Assembly: GCA_900313905.1 (NCBI GenBank) | Contig: OMTG01000068.1 | Location: 1 to 38,185 of the forward strand | Reading direction: 5' to 3' | From: an uncultured Actinomycetes bacterium | GTDB lineage: Bacteria > Actinomycetota > Coriobacteriia > Coriobacteriales > Atopobiaceae | DNA length: 38,185 bases | Shown: one piece after another, positions 25,377 through 33,176 of the stretch | How positions within the stretch are numbered: the first letter of the stretch is position 1 | Layout of the letters: every line of letters starts with the position of its first letter | Translations under genes and position numbers: made by a program | Notes under the pieces: model-generated | Database searches by the model: none | Told to the model about the DNA's origin: nothing | The model's input: only the letters and a program-made list of their open reading frames with translations

Positions 25377-25883
25377 CTAATCGAGCTCGGCAGCCTGGGA
25401 TGAAGGCCTTCTCTCGGATGTCCTGTCTGCAGAGAGGAGAGCGAAGATCCTGCGGACAAATGGCCCTGCATAAAAAAGCTGCCAGAAGCATGCAGCAGGC
25501 AGGTTGAGCGCCGCCGTCTGGAGCCAGACCGGAATGATGCCCGAAGCAGCCGGATGCTTGATGAGGAGCGTGGCTGCAAGGCTCATGAGCGGGCACATGT
25601 ACTGCACGGTGACCAGCGATATGGCAGCGACCATAGCGAAGGGGGCTTTCGGCCCATCCCCCACCATGCGCTGCGCCGCCCTGCCAGCCCGGGGCGATAC
25701 CACGAGCAGCTCGAGCACCAGCGCGATTGGCGCCATGAAGAGGAACTCATGCAAGCCGGAGAGGAAGGCAGCCGATGTGAGGCCTCCCTGCGCAAGTGCG
25801 ATGTTGTACACGATCATTCCGTAGACCATCACGGAGACCATATGGGCAGAGAAGATGAATTCCTGGATGCGGTTCTTGGGCAT
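25377..25883 (-). CDS. DUF2798 family membrane protein
   Basis: The 168-residue protein begins M-P-K-N-R-I-Q-E-F-I-F. It contains four membrane helices (about 10-30, 40-65, 80-108 and 118-145) with conserved pieces L-H-E-F-L-F-M-A-P-I-A, C-P-L-M-S-L-x-A-T and W-L-Q-T-A-A-L-N-L-P. These match DUF2798 proteins, whose function is unknown. The ATG at 25883 has GAAGGGG upstream. A perfect dyad, GATAACGA/TCGTTATC, lies 12-38 bp before the start codon and suggests control by a small repressor such as a MarR or TetR protein. No regulator gene is adjacent. Confidence 0.85.
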   Translation of the reverse strand: MPKNRIQEFIFSAHMVSVMVYGMIVYNIALAQGGLTSAAFLSGLHEFLFMAPIALVLELLVVSPRAGRAAQRMVGDGPKAPFAMVAAISLVTVQYMCPLMSLAATLLIKHPAASGIIPVWLQTAALNLPAACFWQLFYAGPFVRRIFALLSADRTSERRPSSQAAELD

Positions 25884-25894
25884 GGCACCCCTTC

Positions 25895-25921
25895 GATAAC
25901 GAGGCAGTGTTGTTCGTTATC
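25895..25921. promoter_or_regulatory. Palindromic operator candidate upstream of the DUF2798 gene
   Basis: GATAACGA (25895-25902) and TCGTTATC (25914-25921) are perfect inverted 8-mers, 11 bp apart, directly before the ribosome site. The right half lies in GTTGTTCGTTA, an 11-mer also found at 10759-10769 upstream of the MMPL gene. Confidence 0.5.
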
Positions 25922-26140
25922 ACCGGATGGTGTGCGTTTCCAAGATTACCTGCTCTGGCTGTTGCAGAGCCACCCTATCATCTGGCCAGATGATCCTGTA
26001 AGCGCATGCGCAGACTTTCCATCATCCTGCATCCGGAAAGCTTTGCTTGCTTCACGCATATGATGCTAAGCCTTGGCGCTACCCACGAGAAAATGTGCCG
26101 ACATAGAGGACGTCCTCTGCCACCGGATGCAAAGACTAGC

Positions 26141-26788
26141 TCACAGAGCAGCAAGGCCTTCTGCGATGCAGCTTGCCAGGATACGGTAGCCTTCCTCCGT
26201 ATAGTGCAGCCCATCAGGCATGAAACGCTCCCGCACCTTCCTATCGAACGGGTCGAGCGGACTTGAGGCGAAGAGATCGATGGCAGGCATCCCCTCGTCG
26301 GCAGCAATGTCCAGCATCGCCTGCGCATAGTCGCCCTCGCGAGCTCCCAGGGCATTCTTCTCATGCGCTCCCCGCCAGCCGCAGACCCCTCCTGAAGGTG
26401 GCGGCGTGATGAGAACAAAGGGTGTCGAGGGATAGCGGCTGCGAAGACACGCAATGAGGGTGCGTGTTGCTCCTTGGAACTCATGGATATCGGTCGTGCC
26501 GGAAGCTCCCAGCGGCACATCGAAATTGAAGTCATTGAAGCCGCCAAGCACCAGGATTAGATCGGAGCTGAGGTCTTCTCGAGCTGCACGCTCGACGAAG
26601 CTCTCACCCGAGCTATCGCTTATCGCAATGGTCGAGCCTGGCACGCCTGAGCTCTTCACACGTTCGGCATGGACAATGCTTCCAAGCTGCGCAGGCCAAG
26701 CAATCTGGGATCCTCCGCCACCCCGTCCATCCATGCCCCAGGCAAGGGAATCCCCCAGAGCAGCGAGGCATCTTCCTGCCAGTTCCAT
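26141..26788 (-). CDS. SGNH/GDSL-family hydrolase
   Basis: The 215-residue protein carries the SGNH hydrolase blocks in order: A-L-G-D-S-L-A-W-G near residue 10 (nucleophile Ser about 14), L-G-G-F-N-D-F-N (oxyanion Asn) and near the end D-G-L-H-Y-T-E-E-G (catalytic Asp and His). These enzymes cleave ester bonds in lipids, sugars or acylated polysaccharides. No signal peptide is seen, so it is probably cytoplasmic. I chose the ATG at 26788, which has GAGGAGG upstream; the frame stays open to 26887, but that part looks non-coding. It has no obvious operon partner. Confidence 0.87.
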   Translation of the reverse strand: MELAGRCLAALGDSLAWGMDGRGGGGSQIAWPAQLGSIVHAERVKSSGVPGSTIAISDSSGESFVERAAREDLSSDLILVLGGFNDFNFDVPLGASGTTDIHEFQGATRTLIACLRSRYPSTPFVLITPPPSGGVCGWRGAHEKNALGAREGDYAQAMLDIAADEGMPAIDLFASSPLDPFDRKVRERFMPDGLHYTEEGYRILASCIAEGLAAL

Positions 26789-26931
26789 CGCATCTGCCTC
26801 CTCTGGCACCAGATTTCTCCGTTCCAGACGATTGTATCGGTTATGACGGCCCATTTGAAACAGCCCACATGCAGCAAGGCGCCCCATCCCAGAACGGGAC
26901 AGAGCACCGCATGCCGGGAATGTCTGGATGT

Positions 26932-27564
26932 TTACCAGCGGGCAGAGATGCGCTCCTGGATGTGGGGGCCGGACTCAATCTCGTCGATGAGGGCAATCGC
27001 GTAGTCGGCATAGGAGATGGCGGACACCCCGTTCTCGTCTGCCGTGTACTCCTCCCCTGCCAGGACGTAGGAGCCCGTGCGGGGGCCGTCGGCCTGGAAG
27101 TCGCCTGCAGGCGAGACGTAGGTCCACCTCACGTCCTTGACGGAACGGAGCTCATCGAGCGCCACGCCCATGGCATGGGCAAGCGGCTTGAAGCCCTCGG
27201 GGAAGGAATCGAGGTCCTGTACCTGCGCCGTGTGGGTCCCGTCGAGGTAGAGCGAGCCTGCGCCGCCCACGACGACGAGGCGCACGTCGGTGCCGGCAAG
27301 GACGTGGCAGAGGTGCTCGAGCGTCGTGGAGTGCTGCGGCAGCGTCTCGGGCGTCCAGGCGCCGAAGGCGTCGATCACGGCATCGAAGCCCTCGAGGTCC
27401 TCCTTCGCGAGGTCCATGATGTCCTTCTTCACATAGGTCTGGGCATCTCCCGTGTTCTCGTCCCTGCGGCCGAATGCGGTGACGTCGAATCCGCGGTCAA
27501 CGGCCTCCTTGATGGCCTTCCTTGCGACACGTCCGTCTGCAGCAACAACAGCGATCTTCTTCAT
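26932..27564 (-). CDS. NAD(P)-binding reductase/epimerase-like protein
   Basis: The 210-residue protein starts M-K-K-I-A-V-V-A-A-D-G-R-V-A-R, the beta-strand and loop of a Rossmann fold. It continues with D-A-F-G-A-W-T-P, V-V-V-G-G-A-G-S-L-Y, Y-V-S-P-A-G-D-F and G-V-S-A-I-S-Y-A-D-Y-A-I-A. This is the NmrA/YwnB-like atypical SDR group, NAD(P)H-dependent reductases or redox sensors. It lacks the classical Y-x-x-x-K pair. The glycine loop is A-D-G-R-V-A-R rather than G-x-x-G-x-x-G, so cofactor binding may be altered. The ATG at 27564 has AAAGG about 9 nt upstream. A site resembling HxlR operators lies in its promoter. Confidence 0.85.
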   Translation of the reverse strand: MKKIAVVAADGRVARKAIKEAVDRGFDVTAFGRRDENTGDAQTYVKKDIMDLAKEDLEGFDAVIDAFGAWTPETLPQHSTTLEHLCHVLAGTDVRLVVVGGAGSLYLDGTHTAQVQDLDSFPEGFKPLAHAMGVALDELRSVKDVRWTYVSPAGDFQADGPRTGSYVLAGEEYTADENGVSAISYADYAIALIDEIESGPHIQERISARW

Positions 27565-27898
27565 GCTCGGTGCCTTTCTCTTCGTGCCAGGGCTCCCCGC
27601 CCCGGCTCCTTCTGACATCTGTCACTCTACGGGACATGCATTCATTTGGGAAGCAGGCACAATAATGTTCTATAAGTACCTTCTGGTTACTATTGAACTG
27701 TACCTGCATGTTCTCAGTGCAGTGGCCCTCCACAGAGTGTCCACAGCTGCCATCAAGCCCATTCAGGAGTCTCTTTTGAGCGTTATTGGGAAGCGTGGAG
27801 GTCGTTGCACTTTCGATAATTCTTCAGCTTCTCGTGCACCTGCGCCCAATCCATCCCCATAATGGGCACCGGTCTTGCCTTCGAACGAAAGGAGTTCT
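27565..27898. other. Divergent intergenic region before uraA
   Basis: 334 bp containing the promoter and operator above and the uraA ribosome site. Around 27720-27890 I find no clear riboswitch or attenuator, only a short CCCAT/ATGGG hairpin near 27857-27867. Confidence 0.4.
27669..27697 (-). promoter_or_regulatory. Promoter with embedded HxlR-like operator for the NAD(P)-binding gene
   Basis: On the minus strand TTCAAT (27697-27692), a 17-bp spacer and TATAGA (27674-27669) form a plausible promoter. The spacer holds the near-palindrome GTACC-TTCT-GGTTAC (27676-27690), the style of site bound by HxlR-family redox regulators. Confidence 0.4.
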
Positions 27899-29179
27899 AT
27901 GGCACATCATGAACGTGAGATCATAGGTGTCGACGACCGGGTCTCGGTAGGCCGCGCGATACCGCTGGGCATCCAGCATATGATGAGCATGTTCGGCTCG
28001 ACGGTCCTCGTCCCGGTCCTGACCGGCCTCGATCCGAACCTCGCCATCATGTGCTCGGGCATCGGCACGATCTGCTACCTGCTCGTGACCCGCAACAAGA
28101 TTCCCAGCTATCTGGGCAGCTCGTTTGCCTTCATCAGCCCGATCCTCATCATCGGCGCCTCCAAGGGCCTCGATGCGGCACTCTCCGGTGTCGTGGTCGC
28201 AGGCCTGGTCTTCCTGGCGGTGGCCGGCATCATCAAGCTCGTCGGCACCGGCTGGCTTGACCGGCTCCTGCCGCCTGTCCTGGTCGCTTCCGTCATGGTC
28301 GTCATCGGCGTCGGCCTCTCCGCGACGGCTGCAAAGATGGCATTCCAGACGACCGCCGCTGATGGCAGCACGGTCTTCTATCAGGCAGGGGCACTCGTCG
28401 CTGCGATAACGCTCTTCGCTGCCGTCATCTTCTCGAGCATGGGCGGCCTCATCGGCACGGTTCCGGTCCTGCTTGCCATCATCGTCGGCTATCTGATCGC
28501 GATGGCCATGGGGATGGTCGACTTCCAGCCTGTCATCGACGCTGCTTGGATCGGCCTTCCGACCCTGCACCATCCCGTCTGGGACTGGGGCGCCGTCGCC
28601 CTGATCGGACCGGTCGCCCTCGTCGTCGTGATCGAGCACATCGGCCACCTGCTTGCCGTCGGCGAGATCGTCGGCAAGGACTACCGCCCGATGCTTCCGC
28701 GCTCCCTTGCAGGCGATGGCATCTCGACCGTCATCTCTGGCCTCATCGGCGGGCCTCCGACCACGACCTATGCTGAGAACATCGGCGTCATGTCCGTGAC
28801 AAGGGTCTATTCGACCCAGGTCTTCTGGTATGCCGCAGGCTTCGCCCTCATCATCGGCGGCCTCTGCCCGAAGCTCGCAGCCCTCATCCGTTCCATCCCC
28901 TCTCCCGTCATGGGCGGCGTGAGCCTTTTGCTCTTCGGCCTCATCGCCTCGAACGGCCTGAGGATGTATGTCACGAACAAGGTCGACTTCGGCCAGAACC
29001 GCAACCTCATGATTGCCTCGGTCGTCGTGATCCTGGGCGTGGGCATGGAGACCTCCGGCATCTCGATCCCCATCGGCGACTATGCCCTGCCGGGAATGGC
29101 GACCTCGACCTTGGTCGGCATCATCATGAACCTGATCCTGCCTATGCCAGAGAAGGAAGAGGGCGCCACAGAAGCCTAG
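27899..29179 (+). CDS. uraA: Uracil permease (NCS2/UraA family)
   Basis: The 426-residue integral membrane protein has about 14 hydrophobic segments, the NCS2 pattern for nucleobase:proton symporters that bring uracil (or xanthine) into the cell. Diagnostic pieces are G-I-Q-H-M-M-S-M-F-G-S-T near residue 25, V-V-I-E-H-I-G-H near 250 (the substrate-site Glu), and G-G-P-P-T-T-T-Y-A-E-N-I-G-V near 285. The last motif is closest to UraA rather than xanthine permeases. The ATG at 27899 has AAAGGAG 4 nt upstream; the earlier in-frame ATG at 27875 lacks a ribosome site. It is followed by a strong terminator and appears monocistronic. Confidence 0.92.
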   Translation: MAHHEREIIGVDDRVSVGRAIPLGIQHMMSMFGSTVLVPVLTGLDPNLAIMCSGIGTICYLLVTRNKIPSYLGSSFAFISPILIIGASKGLDAALSGVVVAGLVFLAVAGIIKLVGTGWLDRLLPPVLVASVMVVIGVGLSATAAKMAFQTTAADGSTVFYQAGALVAAITLFAAVIFSSMGGLIGTVPVLLAIIVGYLIAMAMGMVDFQPVIDAAWIGLPTLHHPVWDWGAVALIGPVALVVVIEHIGHLLAVGEIVGKDYRPMLPRSLAGDGISTVISGLIGGPPTTTYAENIGVMSVTRVYSTQVFWYAAGFALIIGGLCPKLAALIRSIPSPVMGGVSLLLFGLIASNGLRMYVTNKVDFGQNRNLMIASVVVILGVGMETSGISIPIGDYALPGMATSTLVGIIMNLILPMPEKEEGATEA

Positions 29180-29205
29180 GCGACACGCCACCCCTTCGCA
29201 CCAAT

Positions 29206-29245
29206 GCAGCCCCAGACGCAGTTCAAAGCGCCTGGGGCTGTTTTT
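29206..29245 (+). terminator. Strong terminator of uraA
   Basis: CAGCCCCAG (29207-29215) pairs with CTGGGGCTG (29232-29240), with extra GC pairing inside, followed by TTTTT (29241-29245). Confidence 0.9.
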
Positions 29246-29379
29246 GTTGATACGACTGAGCCTTCCTCTTCCCCATCCTGCACAAGGGCAGGTAGCGCAT
29301 GCCTTGATGCTGGGCACCTGCATCAGCAGATTCGGCACAGTCCGGAAGAGCTTTGCCTGTCAGGACCTTCCTCTCCTGG

Positions 29380-30255
29380 CTAGGATGAGATGTCGCGCCC
29401 ATAGCGATAGATCTCCCTGATCACATATTGCCGGCGCCTCTGGCTCACAGGTATCTTCTTGCCCGACCTGAGCACGATCGCATCGTTGGCAAACATGAAC
29501 ACGTAGTCGAGATTGACCAGGAAGCTCTTATGGACCTGCAGGCAGTTCCCGGGAAGGAACTGCATGAACTGCTCCAGGGACATGTTGATAGCGATGGGAT
29601 CGGCTTCCCCATGGCTCTTCTCATCCAGATAGATCAGCAGCGTCCGTGCACGGTTCTCCGCGTACTGTATCTCCGATGGTCTCACCAGATAGATGATGCC
29701 GCGATATCTCAGGCAGAGCGGACGGTTTCTCCCGTCATGCTCGCGCATGAAGCCAATCTGCAGTATCGCCCGGCTCAGGGCCTTCATGAGGCGGCTTTTC
29801 GTGACTGGCTTCTGGATGATGGAGACCCGGATGGATCCTGACAGGAGATTCTCCATCTCGGGAGAATCCGCCATGCAGATGACCTGGATATCGACCATCT
29901 CAGACAGGGCATCCTGAAGACGGGCAAGCTCCTCATCTCTCACAAATATGTCCTCGTCGATCATGAGGACATCAGGGATGTTTCCTTCGTTCAGGGACCT
30001 GATGAAATCATCCGCAGAAGCATGCACTACTGCACGCAGCGTCCTGCGCTCGTCGCTCCCTTGGCATACAGTTCTCGAGTCTGCACCCTCTGGCAATTCG
30101 ACCACCAGAGGGATCGTGAAGCTCGACATGCTGCGCCAGACGAGCTCGAGGTGGGAGATCTCATTTGCGAGCTCACGTGCAGCTGCGGCGTCATTTTCCA
30201 CGATGGCGATCAGAGGATGACTCTTGCCCACCCGAACTCCAGTGTTCTCAATCAT
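29380..30255 (-). CDS. Orphan LytTR-family response regulator with divergent receiver
   Basis: The C-terminal 100 residues are a LytTR DNA-binding domain: I-I-Y-L-V-R-P-S-E-I-Q-Y-A-E-N, L-E-Q-F-M-Q-F-L-P, C-L-Q-V-H-K-S-F-L-V-N-L-D-Y-V and I-P-V-S-Q-R-R-R. The N-terminal part looks like a receiver (I-A-I-V-E-N-D, V-L-M-I-D-E-D, Q-K-P-V). It has an altered acidic pair (E-N instead of D-D) and roughly 30 extra residues before the presumed phospho-Asp. No histidine kinase gene is adjacent. I prefer the ATG at 30255 (AGGAG 10 nt upstream) over one seven codons earlier. LytTR proteins often control secreted or cell-surface functions and bind direct repeats; such repeats lie in its own leader. Confidence 0.82.
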   Translation of the reverse strand: MIENTGVRVGKSHPLIAIVENDAAAARELANEISHLELVWRSMSSFTIPLVVELPEGADSRTVCQGSDERRTLRAVVHASADDFIRSLNEGNIPDVLMIDEDIFVRDEELARLQDALSEMVDIQVICMADSPEMENLLSGSIRVSIIQKPVTKSRLMKALSRAILQIGFMREHDGRNRPLCLRYRGIIYLVRPSEIQYAENRARTLLIYLDEKSHGEADPIAINMSLEQFMQFLPGNCLQVHKSFLVNLDYVFMFANDAIVLRSGKKIPVSQRRRQYVIREIYRYGRDISS

Positions 30256-30325
30256 CTTGGCCAGAGCTCCTGACATCTACGCTGCCTATCAGCATCTCCA
30301 GATAGTTCGATCTGCACCTATAAGC

Positions 30326-30339
30326 CAGATGGCCATCTG
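30326..30339. repeat. Perfect 14-bp palindrome in the LytTR leader
   Basis: CAGATGGCCATCTG is fully self-complementary and sits 71 bp before the LytTR start codon. Its role is unknown. Confidence 0.5.
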
Positions 30340-30412
30340 CATGCCCCCGGCAGCGCTGCATTCTCTCCCCAGCTCTGCCAGAAAGCCTTTAAACCATCTG
30401 AATAGTTAGTTG

Positions 30413-30478
30413 AAGTAAGTTTAATAATCGTGATTCCAAGTAAGTGGATAAGATACTGAGTTAATGACATTCTGTAAA
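30413..30478 (-). promoter_or_regulatory. Promoter of the LytTR gene with direct repeats downstream of it
   Basis: On the minus strand TTTACA (30478-30473), a 17-bp spacer and TATCTT (30455-30450) make a good promoter. Immediately downstream ACTTACTT occurs twice (30445-30438 and 30420-30413), 25 bp apart, a possible autoregulatory site. Confidence 0.5.
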
Positions 30479-30852
30479 AAACGATGGATGCTTCGCAACA
30501 AACGCAGTTCTGCCACGCATCTCGCGACGTAGAGCTCCAAGCCATCCGAAACGGTTTCATGCAGCGTGGAGGGTCTTCATGCTTCTCGTGGCATGGCCTG
30601 TGCGAGCGGGCCATGCCTCCAGCAGGATCGCTCTGGCCCTGGGCAGGCATGAGGGGACACGCATCTCGATCCAGGCATCCGCCCTGCAGGGATCCAGCTT
30701 TGCATTCAGAATCGGGGATGCAAGGATGAGATGCTTCCTGCTCCTCCCTATCATGGTTTCTTCAAGGCAGTGTCAGCCTTTCAGCATTCTGGCCCCAGCC
30801 CTGCGGCTTCTTCCCGCATACTGGAAGGGATTGAGACGAGAGGAATCACCTG

Positions 30853-31602
30853 ATGAAGAGCTATGAGATGAACTGGCAGCGCCTGCCGCTCACCACCTGC
30901 GCCAATGCACGCGACTTGGGAGGCTATCCCACGAAGGATGGAGGGCAGACCGCCTGGCACCGCTTCGTGCGCTCGGACCGCATCTCCTATCTGACCGACG
31001 AGGAGCGGGCCTTCCTCTATGGCTACGGAGTGCGGATGGACATCGACCTTCGGGGCAGCGAGGAGATCGCCGAAGACCCTGATGTCCCCATCGCCGCCGA
31101 TGTCGCCTATCGCCATGTCACGCTGCTCGATCTCAATATCGCCGATGCCCGCATGGACCTCCTGAGCCAGACAGACCGCGAGCCGCAGGCACTCGACTTC
31201 TATGGCACCATCCTCGAGAACCACGCTGGATTCCTGAAGGTCGTCGAAGCGATCCTCGAGACCCCGCCAGAAGCCTGCGTGCTCTTTCATTGCACCGAGG
31301 GCAAGGACCGCACGGGCGTCCTGGCAATGCTTTTGCTCTCGCTTGCCGGCGTCGACAGGCTCGACTGCATTGCGAACTACGAAGTGACCCGCGAGAACCT
31401 CTTGAGGAAGCCCTACTACGCCGAGCAGCTCGAGCATGCCGGCATCCGCCGGAAGCTCATGGGATCGGATCCGGAGACCATGGGCGTGACCTATGACTTC
31501 GTGATGCAGGAATATGGCTCGGCAGAAGGCTACCTACGTGCGTGCGGCGTGAGTGCAGATGAGATGGCAGAGCTCAGGCGTCATCTTCTGGCAGAGGCAT
31601 AG
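30853..31602 (+). CDS. Tyrosine-protein phosphatase (Y_phosphatase3/dual-specificity-like)
   Basis: The 249-residue protein has the early N-A-R-D-L-G-G-Y motif (18-25) and the signature loop H-C-T-E-G-K-D-R-T-G (about 146-155, Cys 147, Arg 153). Both are characteristic of the bacterial Y_phosphatase3 group, which dephosphorylates phosphotyrosine, phosphoserine or phosphoinositides. The general acid may be one of the Asp residues near 98-108. No signal peptide is present. The ATG at 30853 has AGAGGA about 9 nt upstream. It stands alone between the LytTR gene and a decayed region. Confidence 0.9.
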   Translation: MKSYEMNWQRLPLTTCANARDLGGYPTKDGGQTAWHRFVRSDRISYLTDEERAFLYGYGVRMDIDLRGSEEIAEDPDVPIAADVAYRHVTLLDLNIADARMDLLSQTDREPQALDFYGTILENHAGFLKVVEAILETPPEACVLFHCTEGKDRTGVLAMLLLSLAGVDRLDCIANYEVTRENLLRKPYYAEQLEHAGIRRKLMGSDPETMGVTYDFVMQEYGSAEGYLRACGVSADEMAELRRHLLAEA

Positions 31603-31715
31603 GCTCTTCTTCCCGAAGCGCTTCGTCCAGGCAGAGGGGCATAGGGAATGAAATCCTCTGCGCACAGCACGCCCGGAGACGAATGGATTCTGGCAGCCCC
31701 TGCCCGGTCAGACGG

Positions 31716-32091
31716 CTAGGCACCAAGACAGGTGATGGGCAGGATGTAGATCCCCAATTCCCGATCATATCGTGCGTATTCTCCTGCGCCGACAAGCACG
31801 GTGAGAAAAACCGGATCTGGATTGAGTGCAGCCGGATTCGCGGCCACCTTCCGCGCCAACCGATTCAGCGAATGCGCAGCACTCTGCGCCTGGTTCTCTA
31901 CGAGCTTCACTTCGAAGGCGGCCCAGCGTCCATCTCTGAGCTCGATGACAGCATCTGCTTCAAGCCCATCAGCATCACGGTAGTACATCAGAGGCACTGC
32001 CTGCGCACCGGGCAGCGTCTGCACATTGCTCTGGCATTCCATCGACAATGCGGGCACGATAGCCCTCAGGTTTCAGGCTTCCGTGCTCCAC
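31716..32091 (-). pseudogene. AAA/DUF4143 ATPase gene with internal deletion
   Basis: From a possible GTG at 32091 the minus strand encodes E-H-G-S-L-K-P-E-G-Y-R-A-R-I-V-D, which resembles the N-terminus of DUF4143 ATPases. The frame is then lost. In another frame the C-terminal nuclease-like part follows: M-Y-Y-R-D-A-D-G-L-E-A-D-A-V-I-E-L, W-A-A-F-E-V-K-L and Y-I-L-P-I-T-C-L-G-A, to 31716. The whole AAA domain (about 280 residues) is missing, so this is a dead gene made by an internal deletion. A different short-period repeat array lies just upstream (32132-32184). The protein is of a different subgroup from the intact ATPase at 22963. Confidence 0.7.
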
Positions 32092-32131
32092 GATTGTTCC
32101 GGTTCTTGTTGGAAGGGTCCTCGATTGCAGA

Positions 32132-32184
32132 TTAGAGGAATTCTATATGTCATTTTAGAGGCATCTGCAGCTGCATTTTAGAGG
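32132..32184. repeat. 23-bp-period direct repeats upstream of the DUF4143 pseudogene
   Basis: CATTTTAGAGG occurs at 32151-32161 and 32174-32184, and the shorter TTAGAGG at 32132-32138. The TTAGAGG starts are exactly 23 bp apart. They lie in the expected promoter region of the pseudogene and end 5 bp from the decayed antiterminator gene. Confidence 0.65.
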
Positions 32185-32188
32185 ATGC

Positions 32189-32788
32189 CTATCGCAGAGA
32201 TCCCCTCGGACCAGTCAGGGCAGCGGTTCTCTGCCATGGGACAGGAGCTTGCGGACGGATACGCCTGGCTGCTCCGATTGCCTTGGTGCAGCGCTCGATC
32301 AGCTCTGCCTTGTCGAAGGCTCCAGCGTCCTTGGAGGGAATCTCGTTGTTCACCATATGTATTGCTATGGCAGCTGCCGCTTCGCATGTAAGCTTGATGC
32401 TGAACTTCTGCCCGATTGCATTGAGGACCAGCTTTTCCACCGCAAGCTCTTCGGGACAGAGCTGCTCGGTCATGTGGCAGAGCAGAAGCTTCACGACGAT
32501 TCCCTGCTCATAGCGTTGGAGCGTGAAGCCGATATGGTCTGCAGGCGTGAAGACGAGGTTCTGCAAGAACTGGCTGACGCGAAGCTGGTTGGCAAGATCC
32601 GCTGCATCGGCTGCCATGGACATCACGTCTTCCGGAGTGCTCTGCGGCAGCTCGATCTGGGAAGGCACCACATCGCAGGGGGTACAGTCAATCCAGCTTA
32701 GCGGATGGACCTGGGACGGATGGATGAAGCCGATGCGCTTGCCAAAGTCGACCACCTCATTGTTGTTGATGCTTCTTGTCACTCGCAT
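32189..32788 (-). pseudogene. Truncated BglG/LicT-type transcription antiterminator (CAT-PRD)
   Basis: The start M-R-V-T-R-S-I-N-N-N-E-V followed by F-G-K-R-I-G-F matches the RNA-binding CAT domain of BglG/LicT proteins. About a dozen residues that normally lie between these parts are missing. The following region has the PRD1 pattern: D-H-I-G-F-T-L-Q-R, C-P-E-E-L-A-V-E-K-L-V-L, then C-E-A-A-A-A-I-A-I-H-M-V-N-N, though the first PTS-regulated His position is hard to place. PRD2 is absent and the C-terminus is unrelated. Intact relatives are about 280 residues and turn on sugar PTS operons. No PTS or glucosidase gene is nearby, so this is a remnant. Confidence 0.65.
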
Positions 32789-33176
32789 ACGCGCACCATC
32801 CCAACTTCGGGAAGCACGCAACTGGAAAGAGTGCTTGGGATAGAAATGCTCCCCCGCCTTCCTTATGCGCTGCCAGTCACCAGCAGACCGCTGCGCCTCA
32901 GGGCAAGCCTATTGGGGAGTCACCAACCTAAGTTCGTTGTGAAACTTCGCATCGGAGGCGATCGCATGCTCCGGATGCAGCCAGCAGATCAAGAACATGG
33001 TGTCCTCAGAGCCTGAAACTGTATAGAGCCTGAAATTTCTTGTCGGAAAACAGTCTTTTCCTGTCGTCTGCAGCGCATATATGCACGCTGACGGATAATT
33101 GCCTGAATTCCTCTTGCGGTCCCCTACGCTTTGAAAGGTCACTGCAGAACAGCATTTCAGCAAAGGAGACCGGCAT
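32789..33176. other. Intergenic region upstream of the first SDR gene
   Basis: 388 bp with no supported gene. The palindrome GCATATATGC near 33078 and the SDR ribosome site are the only marks I can see; promoter boxes are not convincing. Confidence 0.4.

Larger units (their letters stand above)
30256..30852. other. 597-bp intergenic region between LytTR and phosphatase genes
   Basis: The left half holds the LytTR promoter, direct repeats and palindrome. The right part (30490-30850) has short open frames on both strands but no recognisable protein, and just the phosphatase ribosome site at its end. Confidence 0.4.

Noticed and set aside
25978..26547. 189-residue minus-strand ORF
   Set aside because: Out-of-frame shadow of the SGNH hydrolase gene, whose catalytic blocks are in the other frame.
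27824..29338. 504-residue minus-strand ORF across uraA
   Set aside because: It is exactly antisense to the permease, very rich in Asp, Glu, Arg and His as expected for a mirror of hydrophobic codons, and has no domain signature.
32249..32701. 150-residue plus-strand ORF
   Set aside because: Antisense to the PRD-domain remnant, which explains the sequence on the other strand.
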